64,000 nt of DNA from G963677325 sp963677325 (GTDB lineage Bacteria > Bacteroidota > Bacteroidia > Bacteroidales > Prolixibacteraceae). A model generated the notes under the pieces. It did not search any database. It saw only the letters and a list, made by a program, of their open reading frames with translations, and was not told where the DNA came from. The stretch spans positions 62,001 to 126,000 of the forward strand of contig CAXXGM010000008.1 of the NCBI GenBank assembly GCA_963677325.2. The letters are read 5' to 3'. Shown piece by piece: positions 53,559 to 62,252 of this stretch; position 1 is the first letter of the stretch, and each line of letters starts with the position of its first letter. The position numbers and the translations under genes were made by a program.

Positions 53559-53641
53559 GAATGAAAGAATGAAAAAATTAAAGAATGAAAGAATGACTCT
53601 TAATTTCCTGATTTTTTAATTCCTTAATTCCTTAATTTAAT
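53559..53641. repeat. octamer arrays between nusA and infB
   Basis: Five GAATGAAA-type units (53559-53598) begin right after the nusA stop, and TTAATTCC-type units (53616-53639) follow. Both have an exact 8-base period. The two families are loosely inverted to one another. Confidence 0.7.
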
Positions 53642-53686
53642 TTGAACCCGGTGGATATATTTGGATTATTAACTGTTTGGCAAGAT

Positions 53687-56600
53687 ATGATTACAGGAGA
53701 AAAAGGATCAAGATTGAGTAAAATTGCTCGTGAATTAAATGTGGGAATTTCCACGTTAGTGGAATTTTTGCATAAGCAGGGTATCAAGATATCTTCGGAT
53801 CCTAATCAAAAAATTGAGGCCGATGTTCAGGAGCTTCTTGAAAAACAATTTAAAAAAGATCATGAAGCCAGGATTGAAGCTGACAAGGTAAATCTTCGCC
53901 ATCACCGGGTAAAAAATGAATCTATTTCCATAGAGGATATTAAATCGGAGAATAAGGAAGCCGATGAACCGGAAGCAGAGGATGATTCTGTGATGATCAA
54001 GGACCACAGCAGTCATCAATACAAGGAAGAAAAACGCAGTGAAACAGCACCTTCCCAAGTTCGTCCGGAAGCGGTAGTCCCCCCAAAGGACCCCGTTGTT
54101 CCTAAACCTGCACCTGCTCCTCCCTCTGAGGTGGAAAAGCCAAAGTTGAAAGTGGTTGGACAAGTGGATCTGGAGAATCTGAAGCACAAACCCAAAGCCA
54201 AAGAAGTTAAAAAGGAAGTTCCCGAATCTGACGTAGAACCGGAAGTTGTTCCACCGACTCCCCCTGTAGAAGAAAAGCCTGCTCCTGAAGAAAAACCGGT
54301 TGAAAAGCAGGAACCTGAAATAGTAGTTCCGGAAGTGGCCGAAAAAGAGGAGAAAAAGGAAGAGGAGAAAGTAACATCAGAGCAGAAACCTGCTGAAGTT
54401 CAGGTGCCAATAGCTGAAAAAGAAGTTGAAGATCGAGCTGAAAACGAGGAGCCTGAATCTGAGATGATATCCAATGTGTCCTTGAAGGAAACGAATATTA
54501 AAGTAGTTGGAAAGATAGACCTTGAAAGGCCATCTGAAAAGCCAAAGAAGGAAATCCAGATTAATAAGAAGAAACTCACAACGCATAAAACTGAAGAAGC
54601 TCAAAAAGCAGTTCTGGAAAAGAGGCCTGCACGTCAGGTAGAACCAGAGACGGAAAAGACAAATGAGACTTCTGATATTCCGGAAGAAATTTTTAAACTG
54701 GAAAGGAAGAAACTTTCCGGACCTACCGTAGTGGGGAAAATTGAGCTTCCTGTTGAAGAGAAAAAGAAACCGGGCAGGATTGAGGATCACCAGTCCAGGA
54801 AGAAAAAGAGGAAACGTGTTCCCAAGGAAACTAAAGAGCGTGTTGATCTGACTGAAAAGAAAATCGAAAAGGTAAAGGAAAAACCTGAAAAGGCAAAAAA
54901 GAAGCTTTCCCTGCTTGTCAAGAAGAAAGGTCCGGTTAAACTGGAGGTAAAAGAAGAAGATGTCCAGAAACAGATCAAGGAAACTCTTGCAAGATTGACC
55001 ACCAAAGGTCAAAAGACAAAAGGTTCAAAATATCGTCGTGACAAGCGACTGGCTTTCAGCGAAAAAATGGCTGAGCAGAATGCTCAGGATGAAATGGAAA
55101 AGAACGTGCTGAAAGTCACTGAGTTTGTTTCCGTAAATGAATTGGCCACCATGATGAATGTGGGTCCGACAGAAGTGATTGCCACTTGTATGTCATTGGG
55201 TTTGTTTGTATCCATTAACCAGCGCCTTGATGCCGAAACCATGGCTGTGGTTGCAGATGAATTCGGGTATAAGGTTGAATTCATTTCTGTTGAAGTTCAG
55301 GAAGCCATCGAAGAAGATACCGATCATGAAGATGATCTGATATCTCGTCCTCCGATTGTAACAGTGATGGGACACGTCGATCATGGTAAAACCTCACTCC
55401 TTGACTATATCCGGAAAGCCAATGTGATTGCCGGAGAAGCGGGTGGTATTACGCAGCACATCGGTGCCTATAATGTAACACTCGAAGGAGGAAGAAAAAT
55501 TACATTCCTTGATACTCCAGGCCACGAAGCATTTACTGCCATGCGTGCCCGCGGAGCCCAGGTTACTGATATTGCTATCATCATTGTTGCTGCTGATGAT
55601 AACGTGATGCCTCAGACAAAGGAAGCAATCAATCATGCTCAGGCCGCTTCGGTGCCGATTGTATTTGCAATCAATAAGGTTGATAAATCTACCTCAAATC
55701 CCGAACGGATTAAGGAAGAACTTGCAAACATGAATATGTTGATTGAGGAATGGGGCGGGAAATATCAATCGCAGGATCTTTCAGCAAAAACCGGAATGGG
55801 AGTTGCTGAATTACTTGAAAAAGTACTTCTTGAGGCAGATATGCTCGATTTGAAAGCCAATCCTGATAAGCGCGCCGTGGGTTCAGTCATTGAATCTTCA
55901 CTGGACCGGGGTAGAGGTTATGTTGCTACGGTACTTGTACAGAATGGAACATTGAAAATCGGTGATGTAGTTTTGGCTGGTCCGCATTTCGGTCATATCA
56001 AAGCTATGTTCAACGAACGAAACCAACGCGTAGAGTCTGCAGGTCCGGCCGAACCGGTATTAATTCTTGGTCTGAACGGTGCTCCTCAGGCAGGTGATAA
56101 ATTCAACGTTATTGAAAGTGAACGTGAAGCGCGCCTGATTGCCAATAAGCGTGAACAGCTTCAGAGAGAGCAGGGCCTGAGAACACAAAAACATATTACC
56201 CTCGATGAAATCGGACGCCGTATTGCCATCGGAAACTTCCAGGAACTTAATATCATCGTCAAAGGTGACGTGGATGGATCAATCGAAGCATTGTCAGATT
56301 CTTTAATCAAGTTATCAGTTGGTGAAATCCAGGTTAACGTGATTCATAAGGCCGTTGGCCAGATCACTGAATCGGATGTAATGCTTGCCTCTGCTTCAAA
56401 TGCCATTATCGTGGGATTCCAGGTAAGGCCTTCCCTGAGCGCAAGAAAACTTGCCGAGAAGGAAGGTATTGACATTCGTCTTTACTCCATTATCTATGAC
56501 GCCATCAATGAAGTCAAATCGGCTATGGAAGGGATGCTTGCTCCTGAAATCAGGGAGGAAATCAAAGGTACCGCCGAGATTATGGAGGTATTCAAAATTA

Positions 56601-56854
56601 CCAAAGTGGGTACCATTGCCGGCTGTATGGTCAGGGATGGTAAGATCGCACGTAATTCAAAGATACGCCTTATCCGCGACGGAATCGTGGTTTATACCGG
56701 AGAGCTTGAATCACTTAAACGTTTCAAGGACGATGTCAAGGATGTGGCCAAAGGTTATGAATGTGGACTTAATATCCGCGGATACAATGATCTTCAGGCA
56801 GGTGACTTTGTTGAGGCCTTTGAGGAAGTCGAAGTGGCTAAGACACTTGATTGA
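53687..56854 (+). CDS. infB: translation initiation factor IF-2
   Basis: About 1,055 residues. N-terminal IF2_N helix (LSKIARELNVGISTLVEFLHKQGI), a long Lys/Glu/Pro-rich linker to about residue 440, a second IF2_N-like helix (VNELATMMNVGPTEVI), then the GTPase domain with G1 GHVDHGKTS near residue 561, DTPGHE and NKVD, and the C-terminal IF2 domains. It delivers fMet-tRNA to the 30S subunit. A TTG at 53642 opens the frame, but ATG at 53687 (MITGEKGSRLSKIAREL) agrees with the family start. Confidence 0.95.
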   Translation: MITGEKGSRLSKIARELNVGISTLVEFLHKQGIKISSDPNQKIEADVQELLEKQFKKDHEARIEADKVNLRHHRVKNESISIEDIKSENKEADEPEAEDDSVMIKDHSSHQYKEEKRSETAPSQVRPEAVVPPKDPVVPKPAPAPPSEVEKPKLKVVGQVDLENLKHKPKAKEVKKEVPESDVEPEVVPPTPPVEEKPAPEEKPVEKQEPEIVVPEVAEKEEKKEEEKVTSEQKPAEVQVPIAEKEVEDRAENEEPESEMISNVSLKETNIKVVGKIDLERPSEKPKKEIQINKKKLTTHKTEEAQKAVLEKRPARQVEPETEKTNETSDIPEEIFKLERKKLSGPTVVGKIELPVEEKKKPGRIEDHQSRKKKRKRVPKETKERVDLTEKKIEKVKEKPEKAKKKLSLLVKKKGPVKLEVKEEDVQKQIKETLARLTTKGQKTKGSKYRRDKRLAFSEKMAEQNAQDEMEKNVLKVTEFVSVNELATMMNVGPTEVIATCMSLGLFVSINQRLDAETMAVVADEFGYKVEFISVEVQEAIEEDTDHEDDLISRPPIVTVMGHVDHGKTSLLDYIRKANVIAGEAGGITQHIGAYNVTLEGGRKITFLDTPGHEAFTAMRARGAQVTDIAIIIVAADDNVMPQTKEAINHAQAASVPIVFAINKVDKSTSNPERIKEELANMNMLIEEWGGKYQSQDLSAKTGMGVAELLEKVLLEADMLDLKANPDKRAVGSVIESSLDRGRGYVATVLVQNGTLKIGDVVLAGPHFGHIKAMFNERNQRVESAGPAEPVLILGLNGAPQAGDKFNVIESEREARLIANKREQLQREQGLRTQKHITLDEIGRRIAIGNFQELNIIVKGDVDGSIEALSDSLIKLSVGEIQVNVIHKAVGQITESDVMLASASNAIIVGFQVRPSLSARKLAEKEGIDIRLYSIIYDAINEVKSAMEGMLAPEIREEIKGTAEIMEVFKITKVGTIAGCMVRDGKIARNSKIRLIRDGIVVYTGELESLKRFKDDVKDVAKGYECGLNIRGYNDLQAGDFVEAFEEVEVAKTLD

Positions 56855-56891
56855 AACAATGAACGGGTAAATACTAAAAACAACAATATTT

Positions 56892-56928
56892 GAAAAGCCC
56901 TCTTCCGTAAACCGGAAGAGGGCTTTTC
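56892..56928. terminator. rho-independent terminator after infB
   Basis: GAAAAGCCCTCTTCCG / CGGAAGAGGGCTTTTC with a short loop and T-run. Symmetric A/T flanks make it suitable for both directions, but it directly closes the rimP-nusA-infB operon. Confidence 0.85.
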
Positions 56929-56953
56929 TTTGCCTTGTCTATATCTTCATCAA

Positions 56954-57003
56954 ACTTTATTCGTAGTTTATCCGTATAGAAACGGATAAACTACGAATAA
57001 AGT
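56954..57003. repeat. perfect 22-bp inverted repeat
   Basis: Positions 56954-56975 and 56982-57003 are exact reverse complements with the 6-base loop ATAGAA. It lies a few bases before the MITE-like element. It could be a terminator without a T-run, a small mobile hairpin, or a binding site. Confidence 0.7.
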
Positions 57004-57015
57004 ACCTTATAATAG

Positions 57016-57245
57016 AGTGAGTTCGATCTAAGGAATGGATAACCTAATCTGTCAAAAACACCTTAGTAGAAATGGTCGAGAGAGAAAAATCGACCTCATT
57101 ACCTTATTTAATCAGGTAATGAGGTTGGTGAAAAGGTGAAATCAATCCCATCTACTGAGGTTTTTGACAGATTAGGTTATCGAAAACAATATTAGCACTC
57201 GAACAATCAAGCATTACCTTATCCATTACTTAGATCGAACTCACG
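57016..57245. mobile_element. MITE-like non-autonomous relative of the IS200-like element
   Basis: 230 bases with no gene. Ends match as an inverted repeat (25 of 27 positions) and share GTGAGTTCGATCTAAG with both ends of the element at 40132-40865. Inside, the second inverted pair (CCTAATCTGTCAAAAACACC type) and the ~40-base one-arm insertion are also conserved, but on the opposite arm. A central palindrome (TCATTACC ... GGTAATGA) is at 57098-57127. The 9-base repeat TTATAATAG flanks both sides (57007-57015, 57246-57254). Confidence 0.85.
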
Positions 57246-57387
57246 TTATAATAGCGAATAAAATAAACAGCAGTGGAGGTAACTTGACAAAATGGATAAA
57301 GAAGATATAGGGCCCGAACAATTTTAAACGAAGTTTTGGCGAGTGAGTTTTGAATAGAGGGATGAAGCTTTAAAGAGGGGATTCTTC

Positions 57388-58707
57388 CTATTGAATCAAT
57401 TGATTTAAGATAAGTACTCCCGCTAACCCTATTATTCCTATCAGGGTTTCCATGACGGTCCAGACTGCGAATGTTTGTTTGATGGAGGTATTGAAATATT
57501 CCTTGAACATCCAGAACCCGGTGTCATTAAAATGAGAGAATGTAAGACTCCCGGCGCCTGTGGCTATTACCATTAATTCAGGGGATACGCCGGTCCCTTC
57601 AATAAATGGTAATGTCAAACCAGCTGCCGTGATACAGGCAACTGTTGCAGAGCCTAAGGAGAAACGGATCAGGGCCGCGACGATCCATGTCAGAATAAGA
57701 GGAGACATTTGAAATCCTTTTGCGATCAGCTTTATGTAATCGGCTGTGCCACTATCAAGGAGAACTTGTTTAAAGGAACCTCCGGCCGCTATGATTAAGA
57801 GAATCATTGCTACTCCTGATGCTGAACCTGATAATGATTTCATCAAATCCGGCATGGTTCTTTTCTTCCTTAACCCCAACAGGTAGATTCCAAGGAAAAC
57901 GGCAAGAAACAGTGCAATAGTGGGATCGCTGATAAATTTCAGCAGCTTGCCGTTGGTACTTTCTGCCCCGACAGCAATTTGTAAGATTGCCCCGGTTAGC
58001 ATAAGGAGGATCGGGCTTAATGCCGTTACAAGGCTCGAGGCCAATGAAGGTAGTTCTTCTTTGGTGAATTCACGTGCGGAGAATAAGGCCGGGGGAGGAA
58101 CCAGTTTCCATTTCTTATAAAATTTTGATAAAAATGGTCCTGCGATAATAATGGCGGGTATGGCTACGCAAAGCCCGTAAAGCAATGTTTTGTTAACATC
58201 GGCGTGAAAGATAAAAGCCACTGAAGTTGGAGCCGGATGAGGGGGAAGAAAGCCATGCGTCACCGAGAGGGCGGCACAGAAAGGAAGGCCGAGATAGAGC
58301 AGTGGCAACCGGGTTGAAGCAGCCAGAGCATAGATCAGCGGGATCAATACCAGAAAGCCTGCATTGTAAACCAGTGGAAGGCCGACCAGGAAGCTGGTAA
58401 TCATGATGGCCACCTGGATGTATTTTAATCCAAAGAGATTTACCAGTTTATGGGTGATCTGGTAAGCTGCACCACTCTCCTCAAGCAGTTTACCCAACAT
58501 GGCCCCAAAGATGATGATCAATGCAAGACTCCCCATTGTGCTTCCAAGGCCTGAAGTGATCGAAACAAGAGCGGCTGATGGTTCCATTCCATTTATTATA
58601 CCCACCACAAAAGAAGTGATGATAAGTGAAATAAATGCATGGATCTTAAAAACACTGATCAGTACAAAAAGGATGACAATTCCAAGGATTATAATTATTA
58701 AAGGCAT
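57388..58707 (-). CDS. GntP family gluconate:H+ symporter
   Basis: A 439-residue inner-membrane permease with about twelve hydrophobic segments and the family motif FLPPHPAPTSVAFIFHADVNKTLLYG and early FGAMLGKLLEESGAA. GntP proteins take up gluconate or related sugar acids with protons. This could feed the KDG/KDPG cluster at 3.4-7.1 kb, though the two loci are 50 kb apart. Ends near a possible operon end; no partner gene is adjacent. Confidence 0.92.
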   Translation of the reverse strand: MPLIIIILGIVILFVLISVFKIHAFISLIITSFVVGIINGMEPSAALVSITSGLGSTMGSLALIIIFGAMLGKLLEESGAAYQITHKLVNLFGLKYIQVAIMITSFLVGLPLVYNAGFLVLIPLIYALAASTRLPLLYLGLPFCAALSVTHGFLPPHPAPTSVAFIFHADVNKTLLYGLCVAIPAIIIAGPFLSKFYKKWKLVPPPALFSAREFTKEELPSLASSLVTALSPILLMLTGAILQIAVGAESTNGKLLKFISDPTIALFLAVFLGIYLLGLRKKRTMPDLMKSLSGSASGVAMILLIIAAGGSFKQVLLDSGTADYIKLIAKGFQMSPLILTWIVAALIRFSLGSATVACITAAGLTLPFIEGTGVSPELMVIATGAGSLTFSHFNDTGFWMFKEYFNTSIKQTFAVWTVMETLIGIIGLAGVLILNQLIQ

Positions 58708-58776
58708 TTGGTCAGGTCAGTTAATCAGTTCACAAAGGAAATCGTTTTAATATTCAGCAGATATCCGGCAGATCAG

Positions 58777-59496
58777 TTATTTCTTATTGCGCACCATGTA
58801 GGTCAGTTTTACATTGTCATTTAACTCAATCTCACGCGGGGCCAGATTTACCCTTCCGGCGCCTTCGTCGGCGGCAAACTCTCTCTGCATCATGTTTGAT
58901 TTCATAAAGGCTCCGGGATGATCTGACTGATAAGTGATATCAAGTATTTTTACAATCTCAAGATTAGAGGCTGCTGCTATATTTTTAGCTTTTTTAGCGG
59001 CATCTTTAATGGCCATTGCGGAAACGACATTTTCAAGACTATCCCTCCTGGATTTGGAAATATCAAAATTGATAAAGAAGTTTAGTTTGGGAACATCGCT
59101 TACGATCTGGATCATTTTCTCAATTTCATCCATGTTGAAATCCATCTTTATTTCTATGGTCTGCATGGCCGTGTATTCGGTGGTCCTTGGTTTATCCTTC
59201 TCCTCAATATAATTCCAGTAAATATTCAGATTATTGATAACGGGTTTTTCTGTCTTGATCTGCTTGATTTTTAATTGATTCAAAACGGAGTCAACTGTTC
59301 TGTTTATTTCTGAGACAACCGCTGATTTACTACTTGCTCTAACAACGGCATTCAGCGATATCAGGGCAACATCAGGCTTAACTTTCAATTCAGAATAACC
59401 TGTTACATTGATGGTCTGCCCGGTTTGTCCGACAAAGGAGCTGTTCCTGCAGCCAATTAAAATAAGGGTTAACAGAAGAGTAATATAATATTTCAT
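58777..59496 (-). CDS. SIMPL domain (DUF541) lipoprotein
   Basis: About 239 residues: signal peptide and lipobox (LTLILIGC), then a SIMPL/DUF541 domain (INVTGYSELKVKPDVALISLNAVVRA at the start; AIKDAAKKAKNIAAASNLEIVKILDITYQ in the second half). Members are periplasmic or surface proteins of uncertain role, some related to oxidative-stress tolerance. The frame is open from 59505, but MKYYITLLLT at 59496 is the more natural signal-peptide start. Confidence 0.85.
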   Translation of the reverse strand: MKYYITLLLTLILIGCRNSSFVGQTGQTINVTGYSELKVKPDVALISLNAVVRASSKSAVVSEINRTVDSVLNQLKIKQIKTEKPVINNLNIYWNYIEEKDKPRTTEYTAMQTIEIKMDFNMDEIEKMIQIVSDVPKLNFFINFDISKSRRDSLENVVSAMAIKDAAKKAKNIAAASNLEIVKILDITYQSDHPGAFMKSNMMQREFAADEGAGRVNLAPREIELNDNVKLTYMVRNKK

Positions 59497-59658
59497 GGCA
59501 ATCAAATCAGATTAATTTAATGGTGGAAATTAATCATTCCTGCTTTAAAAACAAAAATGGAAGTGGGATACGATTATTTTACAGTTTTTTTTCAGAGGCT
59601 TTAATAATATTCAATTTTTCTTTCCGGTATCCCGCAAGGATGACTGGTAACAATTCTT

Positions 59659-59666
59659 TATATTTG
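59659..59666 (+). promoter_or_regulatory. probable promoter -7 box of tRNA-Ser
   Basis: TATATTTG matches TAnnTTTG and lies 21 bases before the tRNA. No clear -33 TTTG. Confidence 0.45.
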
Positions 59667-59686
59667 TGCCGCAAAGATTTTAAAAC

Positions 59687-59773
59687 GGAGAGATGCCAGA
59701 GCGGTCGAATGGGACGGTCTCGAAAACCGTTGTACTGGTAACGGTACCGAGGGTTCGAATCCCTCTCTCTCCG
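59687..59773 (+). tRNA. tRNA-Ser (CGA)
   Basis: An 87-base class II tRNA: acceptor stem GGAGAGA / TCTCTCC, anticodon stem ACGGT / ACCGT with loop CTCGAAA (anticodon CGA), a long variable arm (TGTACTGGTAACGGTACC region), T loop TTCGAAT, and discriminator G. Confidence 0.95.
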
Positions 59774-59876
59774 CAAGATTCAGTTACACAAAGTTTCACG
59801 AAGTGGGTACACTAAATTACACATGGGCTATTTTGTGAAAACCTGAGAGAACTCCATAAAACTTTGTAACCCAGGT

Positions 59877-61676
59877 TCAACTTATTATTTCCATTTTTTT
59901 CATTAAGAAGGAAGCATTCAGTTTCTTACTTATACCTTTTTTGAGTTTGTAATCAAAAATCAACTGGTCATTGGTTAATTCCACTTCAAAGCAATTGTTA
60001 ACGACAATGCCGGGATATTTTTTCTCCAGTTCTCCAATGGTCAGATCATGAGTTGCGATCAGTACAACAGAGTTCAAACTGATCAGTTTTTCCAAAAGCC
60101 CCAGAGAACCAAGTTGTTTATCTTTTGTATTGGTGCCTCGCAGTATCTCGTCCAGTACTACAAGGGTGCGAGGATTTTTATTTATGTGATTGATGATATC
60201 TTTTAACCTTAGCAATTCGGCGTAAAAATAAGATTCATTATTTGACAAAGAGTCTTGTATTTTAATGCTCGACATGATGTCACAAGGTGGAAATAACAGA
60301 TGCCTGGCACAAACCGGGGCTCCATTCATGGCCAATACCAGGTTTACTGCTAATGTTCTTAAGAATGTGCTCTTACCGGCCATATTGGCCCCGGTGATGA
60401 TCAATACAGCAGGTGTTCCGGAAAAATAGACATCGTTGCAGATTCTTACATCAGGAGGCAAAAGAGGATGCCCCAATTCTTCTGCCTGAAAGGTAAATTC
60501 CTTTTCTGAAATATCCGGATAAGTTACAACATCCTGATTGTTGTGTGCAAAAATGGAAAATCCTGTAAGCGCATCCAATTCAGCCAGTGCAAAAAACCAA
60601 TGGGGAACTGCATTTTTATTCTTTAGTTTCCATCTGGATAATCGGCAATAGACCTGAATATCAAAGAGCAGCAGTGAATTTAAAGCGAATGAAGCCAGTA
60701 TATTGAACCGTACATCAAAAGAATTCAATAGTCTGAATAAGGATTTGAGGGAATCACTTGCTTTAATATTTTGATAAGACAATTTGTTCTTTAACCCGGA
60801 TAAATAAACAGACGTGTAGTTCTCTTCTTCTGCCAGTTTAATCAGGGCGGTATAATTTTTAAAAGTTTCAGCTGTTTTGTTTAATCCTGCATGCGCCTGG
60901 TTTATATTTTTATTGTTTAATTGAATGATTAAAAAATTTGTGATCAGAGGGGCTAACACAGAGGTAATTGAAAAAACACCGGCTATGATTAAAGAAATCC
61001 AGCCAATCATGATAACGGGCATAATCAGGCTCAGACGCTGCAAATACTTGATCTTTTCGGGGGTTTGATCTAACCAGGATTGCAGGTTTGTTATTTCACT
61101 GCCATTCTCCTGTATAAACATACCATAGGACTGGAAATTTTGAATGAATTCAATCTTTCCGGATAATTCCCTTATCGCCTGTTGTTTCTCTTTAATGTGG
61201 CTTTCATTTTTTTCCAAAACACATAAACCTTCAGCCAGCCTGGTTTTACCGATCTTTGTGGAACACCGGTTCAAGTACTGGAAAAGTGAACCCTTACCCA
61301 AAAGATCAAAGTCTGCTGACAGATGAGGATTTAAATAATTGTACTCATCGCCTGTTTCACGATCATCGTAATGATGCTTCAGAAACATAAGTTCGTTTTG
61401 ATTTACATTCAGCTTATTTGTTAAGAATTTAGCTTTGTAATCATAATTTAGATCTATTTTTACCGTAAAGAGGAATGAAATTAAACAGGCCAGTGAAAGT
61501 AGTAGAATCAGGTAATTATAGTTGAATTGAAAAAATAATGCGAGAAAAGTTACAAAGGCAATAAATGTAAAAAGGCGGGTCAGATACAACCAGGAAAAGA
61601 TCTTCCTGATCTTGCTGATCTCTGACTCTAAAACAGAAATGTTGCTGTTATACTGTTCAATAATACGATCCATCAT
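59877..61676 (-). CDS. membrane-anchored MutS-like ATPase
   Basis: A 599-residue protein. N-terminal hydrophobic pair (RLFTFIAFVTFLALFFQFNYNYLILLLSLACLISFLF) and a second hydrophobic region (IMPVIMIGWISLIIAGVFSITSVLAPLI) flank a helical part equivalent to the MutS core/clamp. The C-terminal ATPase has Walker A GANMAGKST near residue 425, a DIMSSIKIQDSLSNNESYFYAELLRL region, Walker B TLVVLDEILRGTNTKD and IATHDLTIGELE. It lacks the MutS mismatch-recognition domain (no FxE). Related proteins of ~600 residues occur in many Bacteroidota; their function is unclear. Confidence 0.85.
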   Translation of the reverse strand: MMDRIIEQYNSNISVLESEISKIRKIFSWLYLTRLFTFIAFVTFLALFFQFNYNYLILLLSLACLISFLFTVKIDLNYDYKAKFLTNKLNVNQNELMFLKHHYDDRETGDEYNYLNPHLSADFDLLGKGSLFQYLNRCSTKIGKTRLAEGLCVLEKNESHIKEKQQAIRELSGKIEFIQNFQSYGMFIQENGSEITNLQSWLDQTPEKIKYLQRLSLIMPVIMIGWISLIIAGVFSITSVLAPLITNFLIIQLNNKNINQAHAGLNKTAETFKNYTALIKLAEEENYTSVYLSGLKNKLSYQNIKASDSLKSLFRLLNSFDVRFNILASFALNSLLLFDIQVYCRLSRWKLKNKNAVPHWFFALAELDALTGFSIFAHNNQDVVTYPDISEKEFTFQAEELGHPLLPPDVRICNDVYFSGTPAVLIITGANMAGKSTFLRTLAVNLVLAMNGAPVCARHLLFPPCDIMSSIKIQDSLSNNESYFYAELLRLKDIINHINKNPRTLVVLDEILRGTNTKDKQLGSLGLLEKLISLNSVVLIATHDLTIGELEKKYPGIVVNNCFEVELTNDQLIFDYKLKKGISKKLNASFLMKKMEIIS

Positions 61677-61967
61677 GAGGTTTATGGAAATTAATAATCG
61701 GATTTGAAATTAATCATTCAGAAGCAAATTCCTGCTATAATAACATAACTTCTCTTGATAATATCTATAAGATATCTTCATCGCGATCGGGTTGAATGTG
61801 GTTAGTGTGTGAAACAGGACTCCGATTTTGTTTTAGTGCATTAATTCGATTATTTTTGAACAATAATATTTTTTGATAAATATGAAACGACCATGATAAA
61901 ATCTTCCCACAAAGTAGCATGATTATTGGGAGTTCCATCTGGCCATTAAAAAACAAATAATAAACAT
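61677..61967. other. intergenic region before the esterase gene
   Basis: About 290 AT-rich bases between the divergent MutS-like and esterase genes. No recognisable gene, repeat or clear promoter box. Confidence 0.5.
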
Positions 61968-62252
61968 ATGAAATCACTGTTGATTACCATTCTTTTTCTT
62001 GCTTTTTTAGTGCCATCCTTTGCCCAGAAGGGTAAAGTGATAGAAAGTATTGAATTTAAGAGCAAAATAGTATCCTATCCGGTAAGGTATTCTGTTTATC
62101 TCCGGCTGACTACGAATCCTCGCAACGCAGCTATCCGGTACTTTACCTTTTGCATGGTTACTCTGATGATGAAACCGGGTGGATTCAGTTTGGAGAGGCC
62201 AATGAAATTGCGGATAAAGGAATTTCAGAAGGGACTTTCCCAGCCTGTATAA
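61968..62252 (+). CDS. exported esterase (esterase D family), N-terminal part (frameshifted)
   Basis: Signal peptide (LLITILFLAFLVPSFAQ) followed by KGKVIESIEFKSKIVSYPVRYSVYL, the start of an esterase D/FrmB-like hydrolase. The frame is lost at 62101-62104: adding one C to CTCCGG gives SVYLPADYESSQRSYPVLYLLHGY, which flows into the next gene. The residues after SVYL in this frame are therefore out of frame and not part of the real protein. Confidence 0.75.
   Translation: MKSLLITILFLAFLVPSFAQKGKVIESIEFKSKIVSYPVRYSVYLRLTTNPRNAAIRYFTFCMVTLMMKPGGFSLERPMKLRIKEFQKGLSQPV

Noticed and set aside
54377..55012. 211-residue minus-strand open frame
   Set aside because: Shadow of the Lys/Glu-rich infB linker; Phe/Leu-rich low-complexity product.
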